Assembly: GCA_023391335.1 (NCBI GenBank)
Contig: JAEWBG010000072.1
Span: 1-16,251, forward strand
DNA length: 16,251 bases
DNA from: Pseudomonadota bacterium
GTDB taxonomy: Bacteria > Pseudomonadota > Gammaproteobacteria > Steroidobacterales > Steroidobacteraceae
Direction: 5' to 3'
Shown here piece after piece: positions 1 to 7,357 of this stretch (position 1 is the stretch's first letter; every line of letters begins with the position of its first letter). A program made the position numbers and the translations under genes. A model generated the notes under the pieces. The model searched no databases. It was not told the DNA's origin and saw only the letters and a list, made by a program, of their open reading frames with translations.

Positions 1-22
1 GCTCTGACTTACAACACTCATG

Positions 23-84
23 CGGGGTTATTCCTCTTAAGTTTGATGCTTGCCTGGTAACAAACATCGAACCGGATAACCCCG
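23..84. repeat. Long imperfect hairpin (inverted repeat)
   Basis: The arms CGGGGTTAT (23-31) and ATAACCCCG (76-84) are perfect reverse complements. They are extended inward by CC (33-34) pairing with GG (74-75) after a one-base bulge. An inner pair, TTTGATG (42-48) and CATCGAA (65-71), pairs fully on plus-strand RNA if one U-G wobble is allowed. There is no U run beside it on either strand, so it is not a classical terminator, although it lies downstream of dctM. Its function is unknown. It may be an RNA structure or a small palindromic element. Confidence 0.5.
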
Positions 85-145
85 TCTCTTTCAAGACGAC
101 TGTCAGATCAGGTCGTGACTAGTACAGTTGTTACGAATCGATTTG

Positions 146-195
146 TTCTTCTTTGTGCGCTTTGTGTTCCCTCTTGTGATCTTTGTGTTGCGTCT
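146..195. repeat. CTTTGTG repeat block, copy 1 (21-bp unit)
   Basis: TTTGTG or CTTGTG cores recur at spacings of 9, 12 and 9 bp, giving about two copies of a 21-bp unit. The block lies just beyond the dctM stop codon. A closely similar block lies at 5654-5700, just beyond the carboxylesterase stop codon. Read on the minus strand it gives Asn-Thr-Lys-rich short ORFs, which I regard as non-coding. It may act as an mRNA 3' element or simply be a dispersed intergenic repeat. Confidence 0.7.
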
Positions 196-209
196 TCCTC
201 TTTCCTTCC

Positions 210-1493
210 CTAACTCCTCATCAATGCCGGCAGCCACAGCGACAACTGCGGCACGAACACAACGATCAACAACACCGCAAGCGCAGCCAAGTAGAACGGC
301 CAAATCGTCTTCAACGCATCGCTCACGCTGATCTTGCCGATCGCAGTACCCACGAACAGCACTGAGCCGACCGGCGGGGTGATCAAGCCGATGCCGCCTT
401 TCAAGATCAAGATCACACCAAAGTGAATCGGATCCACGCCGATTGCTTTCGCCACCGGCAAGAAGATCGGCGTGCAAATAATGATGAGCGGCGCCAGGTC
501 CATGAACGTGCCGATCATCAGCAGCACCACCACGAGCATGAGGAGCATCAAATATTTGTTCGTCGTTAGCTCGGTCATCATGTGAACGGCAGCGGTGGGC
601 ACTTGCAGGTAGGCCAATAGCCAGCCGAAGCAGGCGGCCGAGCCGATGACGAACAGAATCAGGCCCATGGTTCGCACTGCGCCGCTGCACGTCTCGAGAA
701 ACGCAGCCCAGTTCATGCGTCGATAAACGAGGATCGTGATCAGCAGCGCGTAGACGACAGCGATGGATGCGCTCTCGACCGCGGTAAACACACCCGCTCG
801 AATGCCGATGAAGATCAGCGCGACGAGCAACAATCCCGGCATCGCAGCGACCATTCTGCGCACGACCATCGCCCAGCCCGGAAAAGGATCGACGCCATAA
901 CCGCGCCGGCGCGCGACGACCCAGGCCACGACGAGCAGCACGGCCGTTAGCAACAACGCAGGGACGACGCCCGCCGCAAACAAGTCGGCGATCGGAATCG
1001 ATCCTCCGGCCGCTGCGGAATAAAGAATCAAGTTATGCGATGGCGGAACGAGCAGCGCGACGATGGCTGCAGTCATCGAAACGTTCACTGCAAAGTCGCG
1101 ATCGAAGCCACGCTGCACCATCTGCGGAATCATCGTGCCGCCGATGGCTGACACATCTGCAATCGCCGAACCGGACACGCCGCCGAACAGCAACGACGCC
1201 AGCACGTTCACTTGGCCCAGACCGCCACGCATGTGCCCGACAAGCGATGCCGCAAATGCAATCAGGCGTTCCGATATTCCGCCCCGCATCATCAACTCGC
1301 CCGCGAAGATGAACAGTGGAATCGCAATGAGCGATGCAGTGTTGGCACCTGCGACGGTTTGCTGGACGACGATGATCGAAGGCAAATCCAAGTACAGCAC
1401 CGTCGCGAGCGATGCCGCGATCAGCGCGAATGCAACCGGCACGCCAAGCAATAGCAGGGCAATCATGACGCCGAACAGAATCGCAATCGCCAT
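210..1493 (-). CDS. dctM: TRAP transporter large permease (DctM)
   Basis: This is the large membrane subunit of a tripartite ATP-independent periplasmic (TRAP) transporter, the ion-coupled channel component in the inner membrane. The 427-residue protein has the usual length for DctM and is almost entirely hydrophobic, with about 12 membrane segments. Family-typical stretches include IPLFIFAGELM near residue 58, the Gly/Ser-rich GGVSGSAIADVSAIG near residue 104, and a C-terminal GLITPPVGSVLF segment. Its ATG lies 4 bp after the dctQ stop codon, so the two are very probably co-translated. The substrate cannot be read from this subunit. The neighbouring pectate lyase suggests a uronic acid or other acidic sugar product. 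The family assignment is very secure. Confidence 0.95.
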   Translation of the reverse strand: MAIAILFGVMIALLLLGVPVAFALIAASLATVLYLDLPSIIVVQQTVAGANTASLIAIPLFIFAGELMMRGGISERLIAFAASLVGHMRGGLGQVNVLASLLFGGVSGSAIADVSAIGGTMIPQMVQRGFDRDFAVNVSMTAAIVALLVPPSHNLILYSAAAGGSIPIADLFAAGVVPALLLTAVLLVVAWVVARRRGYGVDPFPGWAMVVRRMVAAMPGLLLVALIFIGIRAGVFTAVESASIAVVYALLITILVYRRMNWAAFLETCSGAVRTMGLILFVIGSAACFGWLLAYLQVPTAAVHMMTELTTNKYLMLLMLVVVLLMIGTFMDLAPLIIICTPIFLPVAKAIGVDPIHFGVILILKGGIGLITPPVGSVLFVGTAIGKISVSDALKTIWPFYLAALAVLLIVVFVPQLSLWLPALMRS

Positions 1494-1497
1494 GGGT

Positions 1498-2007
1498 TCA
1501 ACTCGGGCGCCGCGGCGCGAAAAGGTGTTCGAGTGAAAAGACCAGAATCAGTGCACCGCCAATGCACACCGGCAAGTACGCTGCGCCTTGGGGCAGCGGC
1601 GCACCGGGCATTGCATAGTCCCAGGCATCGCCCACCATCTTGCCGCCCCACCACGTGAGCATCAGGCCGACGGCAGCGGCGATGATCTTTTGGATGAGGT
1701 ACAGCACGCGCCCCACTGTCGGCGGCACATGCTCGACGAACAGCATGAAGCCGAAATGCTTTTGCGCCCGCACGCCTGCCGCCGCGCCGAGCATCAAGGC
1801 GGTGCTCATCAGCAGCAGAGCGACCGGTTCGGTCCAGCTAGGCGAGTCATTGAAGATGTAGCGAGCAACGACCTGCCAAGCCTCAACGACGACGATTGCA
1901 ACTAGAGATGCGCCTGCAAGTGCCACCGACCCAGCCGCGACCCGCTCGAGCACACTCTTCGGTTGAGACACCGAGATCTCGCCAACATGGAGTTCAGGTT
2001 GCGACAT
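1498..2007 (-). CDS. dctQ: TRAP transporter small permease (DctQ)
   Basis: This is the small membrane subunit of the TRAP transporter. It forms the membrane complex with DctM. The 169-residue protein has four hydrophobic segments, at roughly residues 25-48, 58-76, 97-118 and 137-158, which is the standard DctQ topology. The third-helix region carries the Trp-rich LTWWGGKMV. The start follows the dctP stop by 8 bp, with AGGTG as a ribosome binding site 5 bp before the ATG. DctQ proteins diverge quickly, so the call rests on topology, length and its place between dctP and dctM as much as on motifs. Confidence 0.93.
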   Translation of the reverse strand: MSQPELHVGEISVSQPKSVLERVAAGSVALAGASLVAIVVVEAWQVVARYIFNDSPSWTEPVALLLMSTALMLGAAAGVRAQKHFGFMLFVEHVPPTVGRVLYLIQKIIAAAVGLMLTWWGGKMVGDAWDYAMPGAPLPQGAAYLPVCIGGALILVFSLEHLFAPRRPS

Positions 2008-2015
2008 GCGAGCAC

Positions 2016-2993
2016 CTAAGCGGCAGAACGAATACGTTCGTAGAGCGATGCAAGCTGCGCATCGTGAAGGTAGCGCGCGACCACCGACTCGCCATGCCGA
2101 CGGAACGCATCCATATCGACGTCGTTACGCTTCACGCCCGCAGCGAGTACGCGATCGCGCGATTCGATTTCGAGACGATCCCAAAGCACGCGCATTGAGT
2201 TCACCGAATCGCGAGCCGCGGAGAGCACGATGTTTTTGTCGTCATCCGACAGCGCGTTGAAGGTTCGCGCCGACATGAGCAGCGCCTCGGGCGAATAGGA
2301 GTGCGCCGTATCCGACCAATATCGTGCGACCTCGAATTGTCGACTGGTGTCGAAGGTGCGCCAATTGTTTTCTGCGCCTTCGATCAAATGCGTCTGCAAC
2401 GCCGAATACACTTCGCCGTACGACAGGGGCGTGGGATTCGCGCCGAGCGCACGCACCAGATCGATGAAGATGTCGGAGGGCGGCACTCGAATCTTCAGGC
2501 CATGCAAATCGCGCGGCTCATGAATCGGGCGGCGCACGTTGTAGAACGAGCGCGCTCCGGCATCGTAGATTGCCAGCCCGATCAGGCCGCGAGATTCGAA
2601 ACCCTTGAGCACCGCCGCACCGATTTGCGAATCCACACAGCGGCGCATGTGCGCGACGGAGTCGAACAGGTACGGCCAACAGAACACGCCGGTGAGCGGA
2701 AAAGGATTATTCAGCGCAGCGAAATTGACGCGCGTGATATCCAGGGCGCCGAAGCGCGCGAGATCGACTGTGTCAGATTCGCGCCCCAGTTGTCCGGAGT
2801 GATACACCTTGATCTGCAGCCGACCATTCGTCTGTTCTGCGATCCGTTCGCCCATGCTGCGAACGGCGACCACTGTGGGATAGCCTTCGACATGCACATC
2901 TGCGGCGGTGAACGTCCGAGTGTCGCGGGCAATCGCCGCAGCACTTCCGACCAGTGCGCCGGCACCGGCGATGAACTCGCGCCGGGTGATCAT
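2016..2993 (-). CDS. dctP: TRAP transporter periplasmic substrate-binding protein (DctP)
   Basis: This is the solute receptor of the TRAP system. It binds a carboxylate substrate in the periplasm and delivers it to DctQM. The 325-residue protein starts with a twin-arginine-like signal, TRREFIAG followed by an Ala/Gly-rich hydrophobic stretch to about residue 22. Arg169 in GLKIRVPP is the family's conserved carboxylate-binding arginine, and Arg148 in AGARSFYN is also typical. LQTHLIEGAENN (199-210) matches the usual LQTGxxDGxEN motif. Its ATG directly abuts the TAG of the preceding gene, indicating translational coupling. Sequence alone does not separate uronate from other acid ligands. The pectin context favours an oligogalacturonide-derived acid. 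Confidence 0.94.
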   Translation of the reverse strand: MITRREFIAGAGALVGSAAAIARDTRTFTAADVHVEGYPTVVAVRSMGERIAEQTNGRLQIKVYHSGQLGRESDTVDLARFGALDITRVNFAALNNPFPLTGVFCWPYLFDSVAHMRRCVDSQIGAAVLKGFESRGLIGLAIYDAGARSFYNVRRPIHEPRDLHGLKIRVPPSDIFIDLVRALGANPTPLSYGEVYSALQTHLIEGAENNWRTFDTSRQFEVARYWSDTAHSYSPEALLMSARTFNALSDDDKNIVLSAARDSVNSMRVLWDRLEIESRDRVLAAGVKRNDVDMDAFRRHGESVVARYLHDAQLASLYERIRSAA

Positions 2994-3851
2994 CTAGAAC
3001 TCGCGCAACGATGTTTGCGGCAGCGGCAATGTCGGGACCGCTCGGCAAGCCACTTCGCCGAATCCCGCGAACACATGCCGCGATCGTTGACCCGGCAGAA
3101 TGTCATGAACGCCGGTGATCATGCCTGTCGAGATCAGCGCGCCTCGTTGCAACGGGCGGCCGCGCAGTGCGGCTCGTTTCAATGCAAAGGCCAGGGCGCC
3201 CAGCGCACCGCGCTGAATATCGACGTTCGCGCGACCGACCTCCACACCGTCGATTTCACTCGTCACGCTGATTTGTTTGATCGCGCGCCAATTGTCGACG
3301 GGCGGTCCGACGACCACACCCCAGTTGTTGCCGAAGTCGCTGATCACCGCACCGGGTCCGAGTGCATTCAGCGTCGGCAGCGGACTGCTGGCGACTTCTA
3401 CACCGATACACAGCTCACCGATGAGCGGGATCGCTTCGTCGATGGTCCAATCCAATTTATTGGCTGGCGCGTTGGCGCTTAAGCGAATGACGAGTTCCGC
3501 TTCGACTGCGGCGAAACCATCCACGAACACAGGGCAATCCACGATGCCGCCGGTGACGGCTCGTCTGACGTTGCGCGACAGAACCGGACCGATCAATCGC
3601 TCGTCGCGATATCGATTGCGCCAACTCTCGCCGATGCGCGCGACCTTCCAACCTGCAACGCGATCCGGCCACTGACGTAGCGCACCTTCCTGGCAGCGAT
3701 ACGCGGATTCGACATCCGCGGGCAGCTCGCCCGGATACTCTTTAATGGCCTTCGCATGCCAACGAGCAGACACGAAGGCTTCGACAATCTTGGCTTCCTG
3801 CGGACTTAATTCCGCGGGCAATGGAAACTGTGCGCTCAATTCGTCCCCCAT
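2994..3851 (-). CDS. FAH/MhpD-family hydratase or decarboxylase-like enzyme
   Basis: This cytoplasmic enzyme resembles 2-keto-4-pentenoate hydratase and related members of the fumarylacetoacetate hydrolase (FAH) superfamily, which act on 2-keto acids with a divalent metal. The 285-residue protein is of typical length. GWKVARIG (67-74) corresponds to the family GxKvG motif. AAVEAEL (114-120) and GVEVASS (150-156) carry the acidic residues expected to bind metal (Glu117, Glu119 and Glu152 by position). It is the first gene of the TRAP operon and abuts dctP, so it probably processes the imported acid. Standard pectin catabolism has no obvious step for this family, so the reaction is open. The ATG has no strong ribosome binding site. 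A TTG 12 bases inside, preceded by GGGGGA, is an alternative start. Confidence 0.8.
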   Translation of the reverse strand: MGDELSAQFPLPAELSPQEAKIVEAFVSARWHAKAIKEYPGELPADVESAYRCQEGALRQWPDRVAGWKVARIGESWRNRYRDERLIGPVLSRNVRRAVTGGIVDCPVFVDGFAAVEAELVIRLSANAPANKLDWTIDEAIPLIGELCIGVEVASSPLPTLNALGPGAVISDFGNNWGVVVGPPVDNWRAIKQISVTSEIDGVEVGRANVDIQRGALGALAFALKRAALRGRPLQRGALISTGMITGVHDILPGQRSRHVFAGFGEVACRAVPTLPLPQTSLREF

Positions 3852-3891
3852 CGATTTCGCTCACTGCTTGCGCATTCTTAACGCGAAAAGC

Positions 3892-3920
3892 TGTATATAG
3901 GAAACCGGTGTCATTTACAA
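3892..3920 (-). promoter_or_regulatory. Sigma-70-type promoter for the hydratase-TRAP operon
   Basis: On the minus strand, TTGTAA (3920-3915) and TATACA (3897-3892) are separated by exactly 17 bp. Each hexamer matches the sigma-70 consensus at four of six positions. Transcription would start near 3885, giving a leader of about 34 nt to the ATG at 3851. The LacI-type operator at 3900-3913 lies entirely in the spacer, a position where a bound repressor would block RNA polymerase. Confidence 0.6.
3900..3913. promoter_or_regulatory. LacI/GalR-family operator between the divergent genes
   Basis: The minus-strand reading is TGACACCGGTTTCC. It shares TGACACCGGT with the two sites upstream of the TonB-dependent receptor and fits the LacI/GalR-type pattern TGNNANCGNTNNCA at all but the last position. 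It sits within the spacer of the minus-strand promoter and 130 bp before the plus-strand lyase start, so one repressor could control both transcripts. A weaker plus-strand promoter, TTGCGC (3868-3873) with TGTATA (3892-3897) at 18-bp spacing, would place the site over the transcription start. No regulator gene is in the window. Confidence 0.65.
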
Positions 3921-3930
3921 TGGAATCCGT

Positions 3931-3962
3931 GTGAAGGCGTGATGATGTGATGAGGTGAACGG
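3931..3962. repeat. GTGA 8-bp periodic array in the lyase leader
   Basis: Four consecutive octamers begin with GTGA at 3931, 3939, 3947 and 3955. Middle units are GTGATGAT and GTGATGAG. The array lies in the presumed 5' leader of the plus-strand pectate lyase, about 80 bp before its start codon. It resembles the other short-period intergenic arrays in the window but has a period of 8 rather than 7. Confidence 0.55.
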
Positions 3963-4042
3963 CGCGATCATTCAGTCCGTCAACCTCAATTTTTTACGTG
4001 AAGATCAATGCTTTAGTTGCCAGGCGACGGGGAGATTCGGAA

Positions 4043-5365
4043 GTGCAAAAGAACGCATCCTTGCTGGTGAAATCAGCCGTGTGCATCACCGCCCTCTTGG
4101 TTGCCGTTGCAACGTGGGCAGCAGAAAAGCCGATCGCATTTCCGGACGCTCAGGGATGGGCGGCAACCACACCCGGCGGGCGCGGTGGGAAGATTTTGCG
4201 AGTCACGACGCTTGCGCCATCTGGCGCAGGTTCGTTGCTCGAAGCGCTGCAAGCCAAAGGCCCTCGCATCGTGGTATTCGAAGTTGGCGGCGTCATCGAC
4301 ATGGCGCGGCAGGAAATCAAGATCACTGAGCCCTTCCTGACGATCGCGGGACAAACGGCACCGTCGCCTGGCATCACATTGATTCGCACCGGCATCGACG
4401 TCGTCACCCATGACGTCGTGATCCAACACATTCGCGTGCGTGCAGGCACAGCAGGCGCCGAGAAAGGACATTGGGAGCCCGATTCGTTCTCGACCATCAG
4501 TGCCCACGATGTGATCGTGGACCACTGCTCGATGACGTGGTCGATCGACGAGAATCTCTCGGCATCCGGCCCGCGCTTCACCGGCAAATCGCCCGATCAA
4601 TGGCGCGAAGGCGCATCACACCGGATCACCTTCAGCAACAACATCATTGCGGAAGGTCTCGCACACGCGACGCATTCAAAAGGCGAACATTCGAAGGGCT
4701 CGCTCATCCACGACAACGCAAGCGACATTTTGATCATCGGCAACCTGTACGCACATAACTACGAGCGCAACCCACTGTTCAAAGGTGGAGTGCGCGGCAT
4801 GGTGATCAACAATCTGATCTACGATCCTGGCCAACGCGCCGTGCACTACAACTTGATTCCCGAAGAGTGGAGCGGTCACGAGTATCAGAACGGACAGCTC
4901 ACGCTCATCGGTAATGTGATGCGCGCAGGCCCGTCCACGCCGCATGACGTCGCGCTCTTTATGCTCGGTGGCTCAGGCGATATTGAGTTCTACGAAGAGG
5001 ACAACGTCGCCGTAGATCGAATCGGCAATCCGATTCCGAAGATCGGTCGCTACACGACTTCCGCGGCTCGCATCATTCCGATGCAGAAGCCTGCGCTGCC
5101 GTTCGGCGTCAAAGTGATTCCATCAGTCGATGTGCAAGACAGCGTCATCCGCAATGCAGGTGCGCGCCCGTGGGATCGCGACAAAGTCGACGCACGCATC
5201 GTCGCGGATACGATCGAAGGCCGCGGCGAAATCATCGATAGCGAAGATCAAGTCGGTGGTTATCCACACTACGAGCCGACGCACCAGGCCTTCAACGAAA
5301 AGGACTGGGACCTGTCAACGATGATGCCGAAGGTACCGTTTGCGTCGCGCAATGTGCCGAAGTAG
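4043..5365 (+). CDS. Secreted pectate lyase-like parallel beta-helix protein
   Basis: This is a predicted secreted or periplasmic lyase that would cut polygalacturonate by beta-elimination. The 440-residue protein begins with a Sec signal peptide ending near Ala26-Ala27. GWAATTPGGRGGKI follows, a hallmark of one pectate lyase subgroup. Beta-helix rungs include IVVFEVGGVID (76-86). VIVDHCSMTWSIDE (157-170) corresponds to the WIDH region of PL1 lyases. The end has the subgroup-typical segments NAGARPWDRDKVDARIV and DSEDQVGGYP. I chose the GTG at 4043 because GGGGAG lies 7 bases upstream. An in-frame GTG at 3998 has no ribosome binding site and would add residues before the signal peptide. The exact CAZy family and activity remain inferred. 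It is divergent from the TRAP operon and probably shares its operator. Confidence 0.88.
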   Translation: MQKNASLLVKSAVCITALLVAVATWAAEKPIAFPDAQGWAATTPGGRGGKILRVTTLAPSGAGSLLEALQAKGPRIVVFEVGGVIDMARQEIKITEPFLTIAGQTAPSPGITLIRTGIDVVTHDVVIQHIRVRAGTAGAEKGHWEPDSFSTISAHDVIVDHCSMTWSIDENLSASGPRFTGKSPDQWREGASHRITFSNNIIAEGLAHATHSKGEHSKGSLIHDNASDILIIGNLYAHNYERNPLFKGGVRGMVINNLIYDPGQRAVHYNLIPEEWSGHEYQNGQLTLIGNVMRAGPSTPHDVALFMLGGSGDIEFYEEDNVAVDRIGNPIPKIGRYTTSAARIIPMQKPALPFGVKVIPSVDVQDSVIRNAGARPWDRDKVDARIVADTIEGRGEIIDSEDQVGGYPHYEPTHQAFNEKDWDLSTMMPKVPFASRNVPK

Positions 5366-5386
5366 CCCGAGGCGGCCTACTGAAAG

Positions 5387-5514
5387 GTGAGGGAGTGAGA
5401 AAAGTGAAAGGCGCAGCTCCTGCGAACGGCTGTCCAAGTGCATTCGACTAGCAAGCATGGCGATGCTACACACCTCACTTACTCACTTCTCACCTCCTCA
5501 CGCGCTCCGCGCTC
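5387..5514. repeat. Inverted GTGAG/CTCAC short-period arrays
   Basis: This region lies in the 393-bp gene-free stretch 5366-5758. GTGAG occurs at 5387 and 5395, followed by GTGA at 5404. In opposite orientation, CTCAC occurs at 5474, 5482, 5489 and 5497, at 8, 7 and 8 bp spacing. CGCGCTC is then repeated twice (5501-5514). The opposing arrays could pair across about 66 bp. That middle segment holds two small hairpins, CGCAG/CTGCG (5412-5424) and AGCAT/ATGCT (5454-5467). There is no U run, so a role as a terminator between the converging genes is possible but unproven. Confidence 0.6.
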
Positions 5515-5522
5515 CGAGAGAG

Positions 5523-5640
5523 GAGCCTGTCCAGAAGTTTGTGTAACTGCTCAGGCGGGTATGCGGTCTGGGACCATGATTGCGAGGCGATTGAGTGCTG
5601 CACCCCAGTTATGCAAGAGGTTGTATGGCCCGTTGTTTTC
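5523..5640 (-). mobile_element. Right-end remnant of an IS256-family element
   Basis: On the minus strand, 5634-5551 reads as a short open frame ending HNWGAALNRLAIMVPDRIPA and a TGA. This resembles the C-terminal tail of IS256/Mutator-type transposases, where NWxxALxxLAI is followed by a basic tail. Just past the stop, 5524-5547 contains GTCCAGAAGTTTGTGTAA, which resembles IS256-type terminal inverted repeats such as that of IS256 itself. The rest of the transposase and the left end are absent, and the fragment runs straight into the CTTTGTG block. It is a decayed remnant, not an active element. Confidence 0.6.
5551..5640 (-). pseudogene. C-terminal fragment of IS256-family transposase
   Basis: About 28 codons remain before a TGA at 5553-5551. 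The recognisable part is YNLLHNWGAALNRLAIMV, which fits the end of the DDE transposase of the IS256 family. Start codon, catalytic domain and ribosome binding site are missing. Identification rests on a short segment, supported by the terminal repeat-like sequence right after the stop. Confidence 0.5.
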
Positions 5641-5653
5641 CTTAACTCACTTC

Positions 5654-5752
5654 TCTTTGTGCCCTTTGTGTTCCTTTTTGTGTGCTTTGTGTTTCGTCTT
5701 GTTCCCTGCCTTGGTCCATCGTTTCCCTCGTGCGCTTTGTGTTGCGTCTCTT
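5654..5752. repeat. CTTTGTG repeat block, copy 2
   Basis: The cores recur at 9, 12 and 9 bp in 5654-5700, the same architecture as copy 1 at 146-195. A further partial unit, GCGCTTTGTGTTGCGTCTC, lies at 5732-5750 after a diverged spacer. The block ends a few bases beyond the stop codon of the carboxylesterase gene, matching the placement of copy 1 relative to dctM. The Lys/His/Thr-rich short frames it yields on the minus strand are best treated as spurious. Confidence 0.7.
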
Positions 5753-5758
5753 TCCGGC

Positions 5759-7342
5759 TCAATAGGTGCCGCGCTGAATATACGGCACCTGAGCAAAGAG
5801 CCGGCGCTCGGCGCCGCGAGGATCATCTTCGACTCGCGATTGCGCATCGAACAGCATCGTCGATCGTCGCGCGAGATCGTACGGGCGCCATTCCGGAATG
5901 CCGGGATGATTCGGATTCCCCGTCCGCGCGAAAGCAATCAACATATCGCTCATCTGATCCGCGGTCTTTTGTGCGGTCACGTTCACGCCGGTGAGCGAGC
6001 CGGGTTGAGCGATATTGTCGAACACCAGCGGAATGTCCATCGTGTGCATCGCGCCGTACCGACCTCCTTCGAGCGGGGATCGATAGTTCAGTTGGTACGC
6101 ATAGGCCGGGGAACCCTGCGCAGCCCGCAGTTCGAGTTCGATTAATGCGCCACGCCATGAACGACCCGCGGTCGTTGCCGCAAAGAACACTTGCGTGGGC
6201 GTCATCTGCGGATACCAGCGCCGATACTCGGCAATGACGACATCGGGATCGATATCGGCGAGCAAATCGGCGAGCAATCGATCCGGTAGCGCTTCCCAAG
6301 AAAGTGAATGCACGCCCGGCTCGTTGCCGAGAAATGCGCGCGTCTCATCGAGCGTGTTGCCGATGATCATCGGAATGTGAGCGGACTGAGCCGGCGCATC
6401 GGGATAAAACGGATGCCGCGGCAATGTGACGAAGTCCTGCACCGGCCCGAAGTACAGCGAGCGGCCCACCATCGTCGCGTCCGCAGCCTTCGTCGCCTCG
6501 ACGATTTCGTCGGCCGGAATCTCGTTGAGCCTCGCTGCTGCGTTCGGACTGATTTTCAACGCATTGAGGAAAGCGAGCGCCCTTTCGGTCGCACTCCTCG
6601 GCCCGGATGCTGTGATCTGCTGACCGCTCATGGTCATCGCGCGGTGAAACAGACCTTTCGCCTGGGGGATCGCCATCAAGGTCGCGATCTTGGCACCGCC
6701 TCCTGACTGGCCGAACACGGTGATGCAGTTCGGATCACCGCCGAACGCCTCGGCGTGGTCCCGAATCCAATGCAGCGCCAGGATGAGATCGAGTAACCCC
6801 ACATTGCCCGACGCCGCATACTCGCGACCGGCAATGCGCGCGAGATACAAGTGGCCGAACGCATTCAGTCGATGATTGACCGTGACGACGACAACGCCGC
6901 CACGCGTACATAGCCGTGTTCCATCGTAAATAGGACTGGAACCGGACCCCGAGCTGAATTCGCCGCCATGGAAATAGACGAGCACCGGACGCTTGCGATC
7001 GTTGCGCAATGTCGGTGTCCATACATTTAGCCGCAGACAGTCTTCGCTCGTCGCTTCACCGATCGATCGCTGCGGACAGGCCGGCCCGTACGAGTGCGCG
7101 TCGCGAATTCCCTTCCATGCCTCGGGCGCGAGTGGCGGAAGAAATCGACGCTTCGATGTGTCCGCGCCGTACGGAACGCCTTTGAAAACGTACACGCCGT
7201 TTTCGAGTGCACCGCGAATCTTGCCGAAGCGAGTGGAGACCACAAGGTTGTCGCGGCCCAAGGTTGGCAGTGCAGCGCCCATCGCTAACGACGCTCCGCC
7301 GATGAGGAGCGAATGCTTCAGCAGCACACGGCGCGTGACCAT
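5759..7342 (-). CDS. Tat-exported type B carboxylesterase
   Basis: This is an alpha/beta-hydrolase ester-cleaving enzyme of the carboxylesterase type B family. The 527-residue protein is of normal length. TRRVLLKHSLL at the N terminus is a twin-arginine-like signal with a hydrophobic stretch to about residue 25. YFHGGEF (123-129) is the oxyanion-hole region, GQSGGG (211-216) holds nucleophile Ser213, and GAMHTMDIPLVF near residue 430 holds the likely catalytic His. SEDCLRLNVWTP (99-110) is a family signature, and Cys89/Cys102 match a common disulfide. Its start lies 15 bp after the stop of the preceding hydrolase gene, so it is probably last in the lyase operon. De-esterification of pectin is a plausible role, but the family is broad. 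No good ribosome binding site was seen. Confidence 0.9.
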   Translation of the reverse strand: MVTRRVLLKHSLLIGGASLAMGAALPTLGRDNLVVSTRFGKIRGALENGVYVFKGVPYGADTSKRRFLPPLAPEAWKGIRDAHSYGPACPQRSIGEATSEDCLRLNVWTPTLRNDRKRPVLVYFHGGEFSSGSGSSPIYDGTRLCTRGGVVVVTVNHRLNAFGHLYLARIAGREYAASGNVGLLDLILALHWIRDHAEAFGGDPNCITVFGQSGGGAKIATLMAIPQAKGLFHRAMTMSGQQITASGPRSATERALAFLNALKISPNAAARLNEIPADEIVEATKAADATMVGRSLYFGPVQDFVTLPRHPFYPDAPAQSAHIPMIIGNTLDETRAFLGNEPGVHSLSWEALPDRLLADLLADIDPDVVIAEYRRWYPQMTPTQVFFAATTAGRSWRGALIELELRAAQGSPAYAYQLNYRSPLEGGRYGAMHTMDIPLVFDNIAQPGSLTGVNVTAQKTADQMSDMLIAFARTGNPNHPGIPEWRPYDLARRSTMLFDAQSRVEDDPRGAERRLFAQVPYIQRGTY

Positions 7343-7357
7343 CGGTTTGCGACGGCG

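Noticed and set aside
1..209. Rho-independent terminator for the TRAP operon
   Set aside because: The hairpin at 23-84 has no U run on the minus strand and is far from the stop codon.
2301..3482. 393-codon plus-strand open frame
   Set aside because: It lies antisense to dctP and the hydratase gene, both of which have clear family motifs. The product is His/Arg-rich with no recognisable domain, as expected of a mirror frame.
5490..5762. Short minus-strand frame with Lys/Thr/His-rich repeats
   Set aside because: The repeats are translated CTTTGTG DNA and the remainder runs out of frame through the IS256 remnant.
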